The notes beneath the pieces are model-generated. The model saw only the letters and a list, made by a program, of their open reading frames with translations. It was not told where the DNA came from and made no database searches. 64,000 nucleotides of DNA. It comes from a bacterium. Its GTDB lineage: Bacteria > Chloroflexota > Anaerolineae > Caldilineales > Caldilineaceae. The stretch spans positions 1 through 64,000 of the forward strand of contig WGMT01000069.1 in assembly GCA_016124945.1 (NCBI GenBank). The letters run 5' to 3'. How positions within the stretch are numbered: the stretch's first letter is position 1; the number at the start of each line of letters is the position of its first letter. The translations under genes were made by a program, and so were the position numbers. Positions 1 to 8,559 of this stretch are shown here, one piece after another.

Positions 1-658
1 ATTGCGCAATGAGTTCGTCGACGGTGCGCACTTTGATCAGGCCGCCGTCGGACATGCGCTGGAGCGCGTCTTCGTGGGCGATGTGGGTAGAGGACGCGCA
101 GCCGTCGCTGACAAGTGTGACGTAGTAGCCACGGTCGGCGGCGTCGCGTGCCGTCATTTCTACGCAGCCTTCGGTAACAATCCCCGTCACCCACAACCGA
201 TCAATGCCCATGTTGCGTAGCACCTGATCGATGGAAGTGGAGTTAAACGCGCCGGCGCTGGTCTTGTCGATGATCAACTCATCGCCGACGGGGGCCACTT
301 CGGGCAAAAACTCGTCGTCCAGCGGATCGTGGATGCGCACCTTTTCCTCGCGCTCCAGCGAGCGCTGCCCATCGCGGCAATCCTTCGTCAAATACTTCAC
401 CCGAATGTGGATCACCTCAACGCCGGCGGCGCGGCAGCCGTCCTGGATACGACGCACGTTTGGCAGGATCTCTTGAATGAAGTCGAAGCGCTCTTTCAGG
501 TGATCCGGGCGTCCTTGCTCGCGGCACAATTTCCCCATCCAACCATCTGGGTGCGCGTCCAAATATTGCAGATCGATGGTCAACAACGCCGTCTTGCGTG
601 CATTAAACGACGGCTCTACCGGCTTGGGTACAAGGTCGTAGTAGGGATCGTGGGCCAT
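1..658 (-). CDS. Isochorismatase-family cysteine hydrolase (3' end cut by window edge)
   Basis: The 219 visible residues form an isochorismatase-like alpha/beta hydrolase; the C-terminus runs off the window. Members cleave C-N or C-O bonds (isochorismate, nicotinamide, N-carbamoyl compounds) with a Cys-Asp-Lys triad. The triad is visible: Asp29 in LLTIDLQ, Lys132 in IIDKTS and Cys165 in VTEGCVE. The ATG at 658 is preceded by AGGAGA. It is a close paralogue of the gene at 1036-1713, which shares its N-terminal HDPY block and the long GWMG...RPDHLKERFDF segment, so the pair looks like a tandem duplication. The substrate cannot be read from sequence; neighbouring amidohydrolase and Rieske genes suggest catabolism rather than siderophore synthesis. 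Confidence 0.88.
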   Translation of the reverse strand, partial: MAHDPYYDLVPKPVEPSFNARKTALLTIDLQYLDAHPDGWMGKLCREQGRPDHLKERFDFIQEILPNVRRIQDGCRAAGVEVIHIRVKYLTKDCRDGQRSLEREEKVRIHDPLDDEFLPEVAPVGDELIIDKTSAGAFNSTSIDQVLRNMGIDRLWVTGIVTEGCVEMTARDAADRGYYVTLVSDGCASSTHIAHEDALQRMSDGGLIKVRTVDELIAQ

Positions 659-710
659 GATGTTGTCTCCTGTGGTGAATTGGTTTGGGGTAGGTTATTG
701 TCTGGTAAGT

Positions 711-810
711 GAAGAATGATGATTGAAGATTGGGTAGAGATCGTTTTCTCTACAATGGATCTTGGCTCGTAGCGTGAGCGGCTCTACCCAATCTTCAATC
801 ATCATTCTTC
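711..810. repeat. Perfect 29-bp inverted repeat
   Basis: Arms at 711-739 and 782-810 are exact reverse complements, separated by a 42-nt loop. It lies upstream of the start at 658. It is one of the dispersed intergenic inverted repeats in this window. Confidence 0.9.
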
Positions 811-812
811 AT

Positions 813-1035
813 TCATAGACTCGGCGGCCACGTCACCCGTTCATGATGGTGACAGGCGACAAGGTGACCGTCTTCGATCTGCACCAGAGACGGCTCTTTG
901 TGGCGGCAGCGTGGGTCGGCCAGGTAGCCGCGGGTGTGGAAATGACAGTCGCTGGGCGCATTGAGCACGTCGATTACGGCGTGGGCAGATTGCGACTGGT
1001 CCAAGGCGCGCAAAGAGGAATGGGGCTGTGTTGGA
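813..1035 (-). pseudogene. Remnant of oligopeptide/dipeptide ABC transporter ATPase C-terminus
   Basis: About 70 codons resemble the C-terminal oligo_HPY tail of OppD/DppD-type ATPases: a CHFHTR block, DPRC, then EPSLVQIEDGHLVACHHHE. No Walker or signature motifs lie upstream, because the frame runs directly into the stop of the isochorismatase-like gene at 1036. The usual Cys after HFHTR is Gly. The only possible start is TTG at 1013, giving a 66-residue product without an ATPase domain. I read it as a decayed transporter gene; a translated small ORF cannot be excluded. Confidence 0.55.
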
Positions 1036-1713
1036 TCAAGCTGGGAGCGGCGACATCTGGGCGATCAGCTCAGCGCTGGTGCGCGCCTTAATCACGTCCC
1101 CGTCGGTGATGCGGGGGATGGCCTCTGCTGTGGCGGCATGGGTGGAGGATGCCACGGCATCGGTGACCAGGGTAACGTGATAGCCTTTGTCGGCGGCGTC
1201 ACGTGCAGTGAGTTCCACGCAGCCTTCGGTGACAATACCGGTGACCCAGAGCGTGTCGATGCCCATGTTGCGCAGGATCTGATCGAGGGGAGTCGAATTG
1301 AAGGCACTGACGCTGGTCTTGTCGATGATGATTTCGTCGCCAACCGGCGCGATTTCGTCGAGGATGTCGTAGTCGCGTGGGATCAATGGCGTCTGATTGA
1401 GCTTGTCGAGCAACTTGGGCTTACCGTCGCGCGTGGAAAAGCTGCGGAAGGCGATGCGAATGTGGATCACCTCAACGCCCACGGCGCGGCACCCGGCTTG
1501 CAGTTGCTGAACATTGGGGAGGATTTCTTGAATAAAGTCGAACCGTTCCTTCAGGTGATCAGGACGCCCCTGATCGCGCGCCAGTCGCCCCATCCAGCCA
1601 TCGGGGTGGGCGTCGAGGTATTGGAGATCGATGATAAGCAAGGCGGTGCGTTTGGGGGAAAAAGGCGGCTGTTCCGGTGCATCAACGAGATCCCAATATG
1701 GGTCGTGGACCAT
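1036..1713 (-). CDS. Isochorismatase-family cysteine hydrolase (second copy)
   Basis: A 225-residue paralogue of the gene at 1-658, with the same triad spacing (Asp29, Lys132, Cys165 in VTEGCVE). The ATG at 1713 is chosen because MVHDPYWDL aligns with the start of the paralogue and AAAGGA lies 8 nt upstream; in-frame ATGs at 1722 and 1830 are less likely. The two copies diverge most around residues 87-118, between the second and third conserved blocks, which may reflect different substrates. The gene is divergent from the amidohydrolase at 2030, so the 316-bp gap between them probably holds promoters for both directions. Confidence 0.9.
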   Translation of the reverse strand: MVHDPYWDLVDAPEQPPFSPKRTALLIIDLQYLDAHPDGWMGRLARDQGRPDHLKERFDFIQEILPNVQQLQAGCRAVGVEVIHIRIAFRSFSTRDGKPKLLDKLNQTPLIPRDYDILDEIAPVGDEIIIDKTSVSAFNSTPLDQILRNMGIDTLWVTGIVTEGCVELTARDAADKGYHVTLVTDAVASSTHAATAEAIPRITDGDVIKARTSAELIAQMSPLPA

Positions 1714-1939
1714 CTCGACCATCCTTTCGGTTGTAGAAGCAGAGGTGGGTAAATCCATCATATGAAGTGGGGGTTGATTGTCAACTGTCAACACAAAAAT
1801 AGGATACTCAACTACTATAGGATGGGACAATGAGTTCTGTCTTTAGGCAAGATGCACAAAGGATGGGGAGGGCGCGTGGTGCAGGGGCGCGACGGCGTAT
1901 CAAGGACAACACTCGTTCGTCTTCGCATCTCCGCTGTCC

Positions 1940-1968
1940 TTGACATGCCGTACAGCCTCTACTATGCT
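1940..1968 (+). promoter_or_regulatory. Sigma-70-like promoter for the amidohydrolase gene
   Basis: TTGACA (1940-1945), a 17-bp spacer and TATGCT (1963-1968) lie 61 bp before the ATG at 2030. A second possible -10, TATAAT, is at 1999-2004 with only a weak -35. The rest of the divergent gap 1714-2029 holds no gene that I can recognise. Confidence 0.5.
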
Positions 1969-2029
1969 GCCTGTAGCCCTTCTTGTTTCCTGAATCACTA
2001 TAATACGCGAACAACCTAAGGAGGATCTC

Positions 2030-3130
2030 ATGATCGAGGTCAAAGAGGATGTGCGTCCTGACGTCGCACCCGTGCAACGTCTGCGTATCGTCGACTGCGA
2101 TGTACACCATCAATTCGATCAACCGTCGACGCTTTTTCCCTACCTGCCCCGCCATTACGTGGAGTACATCAAAGACTTTGGCAGCATGATGCCCGGTTTG
2201 GGCTATACCAATATCCCCGGCAATGGCGCGCGCCATGACTTGTGGGTGGGCCAGGAGATCAACCCTGCCACGGTGCCCCAAGTCTGCATCGAGAAGCACC
2301 TCAATGTCTACGACATCGACATCGCCGTCCTTACCGGTGGGCCGTACTTTGCAGGCGTCCACCCCGACGTCGACTATGCCGCCGCCTACTGTCGCGCCTT
2401 CAACGATTGGACTTTGGAACACTGGGTAAGCCAGGACCCGCGTTTCCGTGCTTCGATCCACATTGCGCCCACGGATCCGCTTCAGGCTGTGGCCGAGATC
2501 GAGCGACTGGCCCCACACAAGGAGTTTGTGCAGGTGTTGATGCCTGCCGGGGCGCGGCTGCCCTTCGGCAATCGCTTCTACCACCCTATCTACGAAGCCT
2601 GCGAACGCCACGGGCTGCCGGTGTGTGTCCACTTTGGCGGGGAAGGCGCGGGGATCGCAGCGCCACCGACTGCGGCGGGCTATCCGTCGTATTATCTAGA
2701 GATGCGCATGGCGCGCCCGCAGATTGCCATGGCCCACACCGTCAGCCTGATTTGTGAGGGCGTTTTCGAGAAGTACCCCGATTTCCGTTTCCTCTTCATC
2801 GAGCACGATGTCTTTTGGGTGCCGGGTCTGCTCTGGCACATGGACGGCGACTGGAAGGGGCTGCGCGATTACACACCTTGGGTGAAGAAACTGCCCAGCG
2901 AGTACGTGCGCAGCAACATTCGCTTCGGCTCGCAGCCCCTGCCCGACACGCCAACCAAAGCCGATCTGGGCAAATTTCTCGAATGGATGCGCGCCGACGA
3001 GGTGATGGTCTTCGCCAGCGATTATCCCCACTGGGACTGGGACGAACCCAGCGCGTTTTTGCAGGGCTTCGATCCGTCCTTGCGGGAGCGGATCATGGCG
3101 GACAATGCGCGTCAACTCTACAATTTATAG
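2030..3130 (+). CDS. Amidohydrolase-2 family metal-dependent hydrolase
   Basis: A 366-residue TIM-barrel amidohydrolase of the PF04909 type (ACMSD and gamma-resorcylate decarboxylase superfamily), which decarboxylates or hydrolyses aromatic and cyclic substrates. Visible metal-site elements are DCDVHH (residues 22-27), VCVHFGG near 200, FIEHDVFW near 263 and FASDYPHWDWD near 328. The ATG at 2030 has an ideal AAGGAGG Shine-Dalgarno. It is followed after a short inverted repeat by a Rieske ferredoxin, suggesting a two-gene unit acting on a ring compound. Substrate unknown. Confidence 0.88.
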   Translation: MIEVKEDVRPDVAPVQRLRIVDCDVHHQFDQPSTLFPYLPRHYVEYIKDFGSMMPGLGYTNIPGNGARHDLWVGQEINPATVPQVCIEKHLNVYDIDIAVLTGGPYFAGVHPDVDYAAAYCRAFNDWTLEHWVSQDPRFRASIHIAPTDPLQAVAEIERLAPHKEFVQVLMPAGARLPFGNRFYHPIYEACERHGLPVCVHFGGEGAGIAAPPTAAGYPSYYLEMRMARPQIAMAHTVSLICEGVFEKYPDFRFLFIEHDVFWVPGLLWHMDGDWKGLRDYTPWVKKLPSEYVRSNIRFGSQPLPDTPTKADLGKFLEWMRADEVMVFASDYPHWDWDEPSAFLQGFDPSLRERIMADNARQLYNL

Positions 3131-3189
3131 AACGCGGATTAGGCGGATCAAAGCGGATTAGTTGAGAAAAATCCGCTTCAATCCGCGTT
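3131..3189. repeat. Inverted repeat of GCGGATT words
   Basis: Arms 3131-3140/3180-3189 and 3151-3159/3170-3178 pair, with an extra 10-nt word in the left arm. It begins on the base after the stop at 3130. It uses the same words as the perfect hairpin at 32746-32835. Confidence 0.8.
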
Positions 3190-3216
3190 TTATCTCTGCT
3201 AGCGAAGGACCAGATC

Positions 3217-3594
3217 ATGACGAAGACAAAATCTTCTATGAAAACGAAACGCCATGTGCTGGCGCGCGTGGACGAAATCAAGCCGGGCGAGCGGCGTGTG
3301 GTTGAGGTGGATGGGCGTGAGATCGGCGTCTTCAACCTCAATGGTGAGTTCTATGCCCTGCTCAACTACTGCCCGCACCGCGCCGGGCCTCTCTGTCATG
3401 GGCGCGTGCGTCCTCTGGTGACGGCGGAGAACGTCACCCAGGTGGCGTACGAGCGCGAGGGCGAGATCCTCAAATGTCCCTGGCATCAGTGGGAGTTCGA
3501 CATCAAGACGGGGCAGGCGCTCTTTGATGCGCGCCTGCGGGTCAAGTCCTATCGCGTGGGGGTGGAGGCGGGGGAAGTGGTGATTTATGCGTGA
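3217..3594 (+). CDS. Rieske [2Fe-2S] ferredoxin
   Basis: A 125-residue single-domain Rieske protein. The cluster ligands are visible as Cys52-Pro-His54 and Cys87-Pro-Trp-His90. No oxygenase catalytic domain follows, so it resembles the small ferredoxins that pass electrons to ring-hydroxylating oxygenases or P450s. It follows the amidohydrolase at 2030 on the same strand. The family usually has about 35 fewer residues between the two ligand pairs than here plus a short N-terminus; this copy has a basic leader of about 11 residues. Its TGA stop at 3592-3594 lies inside the left arm of the next inverted repeat. Confidence 0.9.
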   Translation: MTKTKSSMKTKRHVLARVDEIKPGERRVVEVDGREIGVFNLNGEFYALLNYCPHRAGPLCHGRVRPLVTAENVTQVAYEREGEILKCPWHQWEFDIKTGQALFDARLRVKSYRVGVEAGEVVIYA

Positions 3595-3684
3595 TGCGTG
3601 ATTCGTGTCGCGTTTACATTCGGAGATCATGCTCTCGTCATCGCGCGCCATCCACGCAACACGAATCACGAATCACGCATCACG
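3590..3684. repeat. Inverted repeat of CGTGATT words between convergent genes
   Basis: Exact 18-bp arms at 3590-3607 and 3667-3684. The left arm contains the stop of the Rieske gene, and the right arm ends 2 bases before the stop of the convergent lipoprotein gene at 3687. The same word builds the repeat at 43004-43143. Confidence 0.85.
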
Positions 3685-3686
3685 TT

Positions 3687-4217
3687 CTACTGCGTCGGCA
3701 TCACGCCGAGCTGCTGCAACATCATCACCTGATCGAAGAGCATAAGGTGATCGACAATTTTGCCGTCGATGATTTTGTAGGTGAGTGCAAGGGGAAGCTC
3801 AACGGCTTTTCGGGTGGGGGCGATACCCGCCAGTTCACCATTGTGAACACCCGTGCAGGTGGCGAGTACAAAGACTTCGTCCCCTTCTGCGATTATCTTC
3901 TCGGCTTTGAGCTGGTAGCCGGGGAAGGCTGCCTCGAACATTTCAATGTGATGCTTCAGCACTTCGTCGGCCACATAGTTGTCGACCGTTGCGGCGGACT
4001 TGTCCTGGTTGAGCGCGGCGAAGTATTCCTCGATGAAGGCTTTGTTGGCCGCCAACTTCGCCTGCTCCGTCGAGACGCCGCTGGTCGCCACCAGTGAGTC
4101 TCCCACTGCAATCAGCCCCGGAAGCTGCATCTGGCATCCCGCCACACCCATGCTGAGGATGAGCAGTGCAGTCAACAAAACCCATCCCCACCTTTCTCGC
4201 AACCAAAAGCCTTGCAT
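3687..4217 (-). CDS. SnoaL-like (ester cyclase-type) lipoprotein
   Basis: A 176-residue exported protein. Residues 10-27 are hydrophobic and end in a lipobox with Cys28 (GVAGC), so it should be a membrane-anchored lipoprotein. The rest resembles the SnoaL/NTF2-like fold of ester cyclase-related proteins: FIEEYFAALN near 61, a central DNYVADEVLKHH block and a C-terminal KIVDHLMLFDQVMMLQQLG strand/helix. Such domains bind small hydrophobic ligands or act as cyclases. ATG at 4217 follows AGGAGG. It lies 90 bp downstream of the BTAD regulator on the same strand, which may control it. Confidence 0.82.
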   Translation of the reverse strand: MQGFWLRERWGWVLLTALLILSMGVAGCQMQLPGLIAVGDSLVATSGVSTEQAKLAANKAFIEEYFAALNQDKSAATVDNYVADEVLKHHIEMFEAAFPGYQLKAEKIIAEGDEVFVLATCTGVHNGELAGIAPTRKAVELPLALTYKIIDGKIVDHLMLFDQVMMLQQLGVMPTQ

Positions 4218-4307
4218 AGTAACCTCCTTGTGGGAGAATGAAATTGCCTACACTGATTATCCGCTGGGCGCGTTGCAAAAACGTCCCAGAGGGTAGTGAC
4301 AGGCGAT

Positions 4308-6383
4308 CTAGGCGCTCACCCCATCGAGGCTGTCCGGCTTGGTCGATGATTCCAGCGCAACGGCTACGTTGCGCTGATTGATCTGCCGTCGCACGCTGCT
4401 TAAATCGGCGTAGATGACCTCACGCAACTTGTCGTGGCTGAAATCGTAGCGGCTGGCGCCTCTATCGACGAGGATGCGCCGCGCCAGGAGTTCGTCGATC
4501 CGATCGGCAATGTACGCATCGGTACTGTTGCATGCCCGCACGAGGACATCAAAGTTGAATTCACGACCAATCGTGGCGGCGACGCCGGCGACGGCGCGGC
4601 TTTCTGGGCTAATCTGAATCAGCCGCGAGCGGATCACCGCTTGTAGCTTGGTCGGCAATGCCTGATTCAATAAACCGTCCGTCTTCAGGTTGATCCAATC
4701 CATGTTGTCTGCTGTGGTCGGCGGCATGTCAAGATGGGCGCGCATTGTCTCGATGACGAAGAGTGGGTTGCCTTCGCTTTCTTTGAAGACGTAGGCTGCT
4801 TCTGCATCGGTCAAGGGGCGGTGGGCAACTTCGGCGGCAACTTTTGCCGATTCATCTGCATCCAGCCGCCCGAGGACGATCTCTGTCAATTGATTGGCGC
4901 TATCGAGGGCTTTGAGCAGGTAAGTCACCGGGTGGTTAACAGGCACCTCTTCACTGCGCATAGCCAAGAGTAGGAGCAGCGGTGCAGCCGGATTCCAACG
5001 AAGTAGAAAGCGTAACCATGCCAACGTGCCTGTGTCACACCATTGCAGGTCGTCGAGGAAGAGTAGCAGTGGCCGCTTTGGGCCAAGAAAGGTGTACGCC
5101 AGCGCTTCGAAAAAGCGTTGATATTGCCAGCATTGGGTGATAGGTGCAGGCGTAGGCAATTCAGGATGAACGGCCTGTAATTCTGGCAGAAGACGCGTAA
5201 CTTCCGTCTTCCACACTGGCTCAAGTGCTGTCACTGTCGGGTTAATGACGGCGGTGCGCAACCACGTCACCACAGGACTGTAGGCAAGCGCACCCTCGGC
5301 GGCGTAGCATTGCGCCACCGCCACATTGTCTCCTTTTTGGGCGAGCCAGTTGACTAACTCCTCGACCAGGCGCGTTTTACCGATACCGGCTTCTCCAGTC
5401 AATACAACGCAGCATGTTTCACCGGCGACGCACTTCGTCCACAACCGCTGAAGCAGTTGCCATTCCGCTGCGCGCCCAACCAATGGTAGCGTGCTGCTTT
5501 GTTGTGGCTGTAAGAGCACAATGTGCTCTGCCGTGCCTGGATACGGCTTTGCGCCGGTTGGAGGGATTCCCTTGCGCGATTGGGCCGGCCCAATCGTTGG
5601 TCTTTGGGCTGAATGTGGAGACATTTGCTTGGCGCACAGGGGTGCCTCACAGGTTTCGCCGTCGGCATAGCAGATGGGATTATGTGGAAGATGGACGCCG
5701 ATTTCGTCTTCCATGATCTGTGCATAATAGGCATATTGGCGCTGCGCCCCTTGCAGATCGCCGCACGCAATGTAAAGCGCGATCAAAGTCTGTTGAGCGA
5801 CTTCATGGAGCGGATCAAGACTTACCCATCGTTGCGCGTAGCGAAAGGCGTTGGGGTAGTTGTGCTGTGCAGCGTAGTACGCCGCCACTTGTTTTAGTGC
5901 CGTAGCAAGATCCTGGCGCAGACTTTCGCTTTCTGCCCGTTGCCATTCCTCGAACTCGGGGCTGTCTGGCAGCGAAAAGCCGCTGAGAAACTCGCCTTGA
6001 TAGAGTTGTACCGCCATCTCCAAGATCAGTACCCTGACGGCGGCAACGGCGGTGTCCGCTTCGGCAAGCAGGCGGCGGAAGTCGATAACATCCACGAAGA
6101 GGCCGGCTTGCAAGTCAACGGCGATGGTGGCGTCAAGGGTCACCAACAGAGGACGGGGCAGCGCCTGGCGCAAGGCCGAAAGGGTACGGCGTAAAGCTGA
6201 GCGAGCGTGTTCTTGATCAAGATCGGGCCAGAGCAGGGTCGCCAATATGTCGCGTCGATGGGGCAGCCGGGTGACGGCCAAAAACGTGAGCAGTGCAAGC
6301 GCTTTCTGCCGCTCAACGTGCAGGGGAACGTTGTCCACTTCGATCCGAGGAGCGCCGAATAGAATCAGTGCAAGATCGGGCAT
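4308..6383 (-). CDS. BTAD/AAA-type transcriptional regulator (AfsR/SARP-like)
   Basis: A 691-residue regulator. Residues 1-95 form an OmpR-like winged helix (RSALRRTLSALRQAL as the recognition region), about 100-235 is a bacterial transcriptional activation (BTAD) domain, and from about 300 an AAA ATPase follows: Walker A GEAGIGKT (330-337) and Walker B LLLFLDDLQW (439-448). The ATG at 6383 is chosen over upstream in-frame ATGs because AGGAGG lies 5 nt before it. Many relatives exceed 1000 residues with a long TPR tail; this one ends soon after the ATPase, so it is a short form. It is likely an ATP-dependent activator responding to an unknown signal. Confidence 0.88.
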   Translation of the reverse strand: MPDLALILFGAPRIEVDNVPLHVERQKALALLTFLAVTRLPHRRDILATLLWPDLDQEHARSALRRTLSALRQALPRPLLVTLDATIAVDLQAGLFVDVIDFRRLLAEADTAVAAVRVLILEMAVQLYQGEFLSGFSLPDSPEFEEWQRAESESLRQDLATALKQVAAYYAAQHNYPNAFRYAQRWVSLDPLHEVAQQTLIALYIACGDLQGAQRQYAYYAQIMEDEIGVHLPHNPICYADGETCEAPLCAKQMSPHSAQRPTIGPAQSRKGIPPTGAKPYPGTAEHIVLLQPQQSSTLPLVGRAAEWQLLQRLWTKCVAGETCCVVLTGEAGIGKTRLVEELVNWLAQKGDNVAVAQCYAAEGALAYSPVVTWLRTAVINPTVTALEPVWKTEVTRLLPELQAVHPELPTPAPITQCWQYQRFFEALAYTFLGPKRPLLLFLDDLQWCDTGTLAWLRFLLRWNPAAPLLLLLAMRSEEVPVNHPVTYLLKALDSANQLTEIVLGRLDADESAKVAAEVAHRPLTDAEAAYVFKESEGNPLFVIETMRAHLDMPPTTADNMDWINLKTDGLLNQALPTKLQAVIRSRLIQISPESRAVAGVAATIGREFNFDVLVRACNSTDAYIADRIDELLARRILVDRGASRYDFSHDKLREVIYADLSSVRRQINQRNVAVALESSTKPDSLDGVSA

Positions 6384-6478
6384 GGGGACCTCCTGCATCA
6401 ATTGTTGCATGATGAGCCCATCTTGCAATCGTCGGAACGACGTGTTCGGTCTATGCGCCGCAGTCGCTCAATCCCGAC

Positions 6479-6964
6479 TCACCCTTCTTTTCCCCTAGCT
6501 GCTAGGGTACGTTGAATCTGATCAATGTGCGCTTCGCCATGTTCGGCATAGTGGATCAACTGATCGTCGAGCGAAATCATGCCGTTTTCGGGGTGATAAC
6601 CCGTGCGCTGCCAGTCGTCGTTGCTCAGGGTGCGCCAGAAGATAACCCAGCGGCTGTGCAGCGCGGTGAGCAGCGCCAGTGACGCGGCTACGTCTGCGTC
6701 TGTTGCATCGGGGAAGCGCGCCCACTCGTCTTGATCGTAGGGTTTGAGCGTGGGCGTCTCTTCGGTGGCAATGAGTTTGCAGCGAATGTAGCTGTTCATG
6801 TGTGAGTCGGCCAGATGGTGGACGTTCTGCGCCACCGTCCACTCGCCGGGGATGTAGGCGGTGGTCAATTCCTCGGCGCTGAACTTGTCGACCAAATCTG
6901 CGATCTGGGCTGGTAATGCCGCAATTTTGCCAATCAAAGTCTCTCTTGCTTCTTGCCCCGACAT
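6479..6964 (-). CDS. DinB/YfiT-like metal-binding hydrolase
   Basis: A 161-residue four-helix DinB-superfamily protein. The YfiT-like signature is visible: EWTVAQNVHHLADSH (41-55) and a C-terminal HYAEHGEAHIDQI, supplying the metal-binding histidines. Relatives include bacillithiol or mycothiol transferases and maleylpyruvate isomerase-like enzymes; the exact reaction is unknown. ATG at 6964 follows GGAGG; the in-frame ATG at 7075 would translate through an inverted repeat and is rejected. A second DinB protein is at 29903. Confidence 0.85.
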   Translation of the reverse strand: MSGQEARETLIGKIAALPAQIADLVDKFSAEELTTAYIPGEWTVAQNVHHLADSHMNSYIRCKLIATEETPTLKPYDQDEWARFPDATDADVAASLALLTALHSRWVIFWRTLSNDDWQRTGYHPENGMISLDDQLIHYAEHGEAHIDQIQRTLAARGKEG

Positions 6965-6987
6965 TGTAACCTCCATGTTAAAGTTTT

Positions 6988-7076
6988 TGTGACGATACAG
7001 GTGCGACGCACTGGCCAGGAGGACACTCGGCACTCGCATCTGGTTTCGGCCAGTGCGTCGCACCTGTATCGTCACA
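6988..7076. repeat. Perfect 29-bp inverted repeat upstream of the DinB gene
   Basis: Arms 6988-7016 and 7048-7076 are exact reverse complements around a 31-nt loop. It sits in the 369-bp gap 6965-7333 between divergent genes. The remainder of the gap (7077-7333) contains no gene I can support and presumably carries the promoters. Confidence 0.9.
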
Positions 7077-7333
7077 TGCTTTGTACCTGATTTTCTGTGA
7101 GCCGTATGGATGGTATCACCGGTGGCTTTCCTGCATCAAGTGGTCGGCAGGTTGGCGTCGTTATGTTGTAATTCCTCACACCGACGCATAGATCAGATAA
7201 ATGTAGGATTCGCATCGGATATTGGTCAGATGCGAATAATATTTGTTGTGCGAAAATGAACTTTGCAACCTGCATTTTCGTCTTATGAGTGGTGATTGTA
7301 TGGATATCTTGCGCTTGCGCGATGGAGGTTACT

Positions 7334-8428
7334 TTGAGACAGTTTCACAAAATTCATCGGGGTTTTGTGATTGCGCTTTTGGCGCTGATGGCGGCGGTGA
7401 CTTTACCTGCGGTCACTCGCGCCAACGGGGGATGGTATGCTGAGTACTTTCCCAATCGTGATTTGGCCGGCGCACCCGCTGTTGTGCGGACGGACGCCGC
7501 TGTTGATTTTGACTGGGGCAACGGTTCCCCTGATGCCCTGATCCCTGCCGACAATTTCTCGGCGCGGTGGACACAGTCGCTCTACTTCGACGAAGGACAG
7601 TACGAGTTCACCGTCACCGCCGATGACGGCGTGCGCCTCTTTGTGAACGGCACACTGGTCATCGACGACTGGCGGGTGACACCAAGGACAACCCGCACCG
7701 GTTCTATCCTACTCAGCCCCGGCACCCATACCGTGCGGCTTGAGTACTTTGAACAGGATGGCGCGGCCACCGTGCGCCTGGGTTGGGAACGCAAATCTCT
7801 GGGGCGTTTGATCGGCAACATTATCACCTTTGCCGAGCCGGGCACCTGGGTGCGCGTCTATCGACGCATGCCCAACGGTGAGTGGCAGTACATGACCCCC
7901 GGCGGCGTTGGTCCTATCGATGCCAGTGGGCGGATCAAGATTGACGGGTTGCCTGTGGAACCTTTTTACGGCAGGCGCGGTCAACCGTATCGCGTGGAAC
8001 TGTGGACACAAGGACAGATGTTACGGTCACAGGGCGACACCAGCATAGGTCAGCCCGAGTGGCTCCTCTACCCCTACCGCGACAATGTCACCAAGTGGGG
8101 GCCGGAGACGGTGGTCTCTGTGCCGCCGACGTCAACGCCTGCACCAACACCTGCGCCCTCTGTCAAGCCGGATAGCGGTGGCACGGTTGTGCATCCCACC
8201 TACACCGGTAGGCTGATCAACGCCCGTTATCTGAATGTGCGACGCGGCCCGGGTGTGGGTTTCGGCGTGGTCACCACCATCAGCCGCCAGGACGTCGTCG
8301 AGTTGACCGGCTACCGCAACGCCCGCGGCACCTGGATCGAGATTCGTGTCAACGGTGTCACCGGTTGGGTCAACGCCTGGTACATCGCCGGCGACGTGGC
8401 AGTGCGCAACATGGTGGTCGCGCACTAG
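7334..8428 (+). CDS. Secreted PA14 and SH3b domain protein
   Basis: A 364-residue exported protein. A basic start and hydrophobic stretch form a signal peptide to about residue 32. A PA14 domain follows (about 32-150; YEFTVTADDGVRLFVNG and HTVRLEYFEQDGAATVRLGW), which typically binds carbohydrate. After a middle beta-rich region there is a Thr/Pro linker (PTSTPAPTPAPS) and a bacterial SH3 domain (about 295-352; ARYLNVRRGPGVGF). The likely role is cell-surface or polysaccharide attachment. The TTG at 7334 has GGAGG at the right distance; the in-frame ATG at 7322 lacks a Shine-Dalgarno but would add only 4 residues. Confidence 0.85.
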   Translation: MRQFHKIHRGFVIALLALMAAVTLPAVTRANGGWYAEYFPNRDLAGAPAVVRTDAAVDFDWGNGSPDALIPADNFSARWTQSLYFDEGQYEFTVTADDGVRLFVNGTLVIDDWRVTPRTTRTGSILLSPGTHTVRLEYFEQDGAATVRLGWERKSLGRLIGNIITFAEPGTWVRVYRRMPNGEWQYMTPGGVGPIDASGRIKIDGLPVEPFYGRRGQPYRVELWTQGQMLRSQGDTSIGQPEWLLYPYRDNVTKWGPETVVSVPPTSTPAPTPAPSVKPDSGGTVVHPTYTGRLINARYLNVRRGPGVGFGVVTTISRQDVVELTGYRNARGTWIEIRVNGVTGWVNAWYIAGDVAVRNMVVAH

Positions 8429-8460
8429 GGAATTTAGCGGTTGATTTGTGTAGTAGAAAA

Positions 8461-8546
8461 AATGAGTAATGAGTAAGGTCGTGTTGACGGAGTGAGTTGC
8501 AACTGGGCAACCCGTACCGTCTACACGACCTTACTCATTACTCATT
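8461..8546. repeat. 24-bp inverted repeat between convergent genes
   Basis: Exact arms 8461-8484 and 8523-8546 with a 38-nt loop, lying between the convergent PA14 and DUF4386 genes. The outer part of each arm is a tandem AATGAGT-type 7-8-bp word. Confidence 0.85.
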
Positions 8547-8559
8547 GTTATTCCGAAGA

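Noticed and set aside
961..1752. Long plus-strand frame (263 codons) opposite the isochorismatase gene
   Set aside because: It is antisense to a gene with clear family motifs and has no recognisable domain.
2242..2757. Second plus-strand frame inside the amidohydrolase gene
   Set aside because: It overlaps the gene with conserved metal motifs; the Arg/Pro-rich composition is typical of an off-frame reading.
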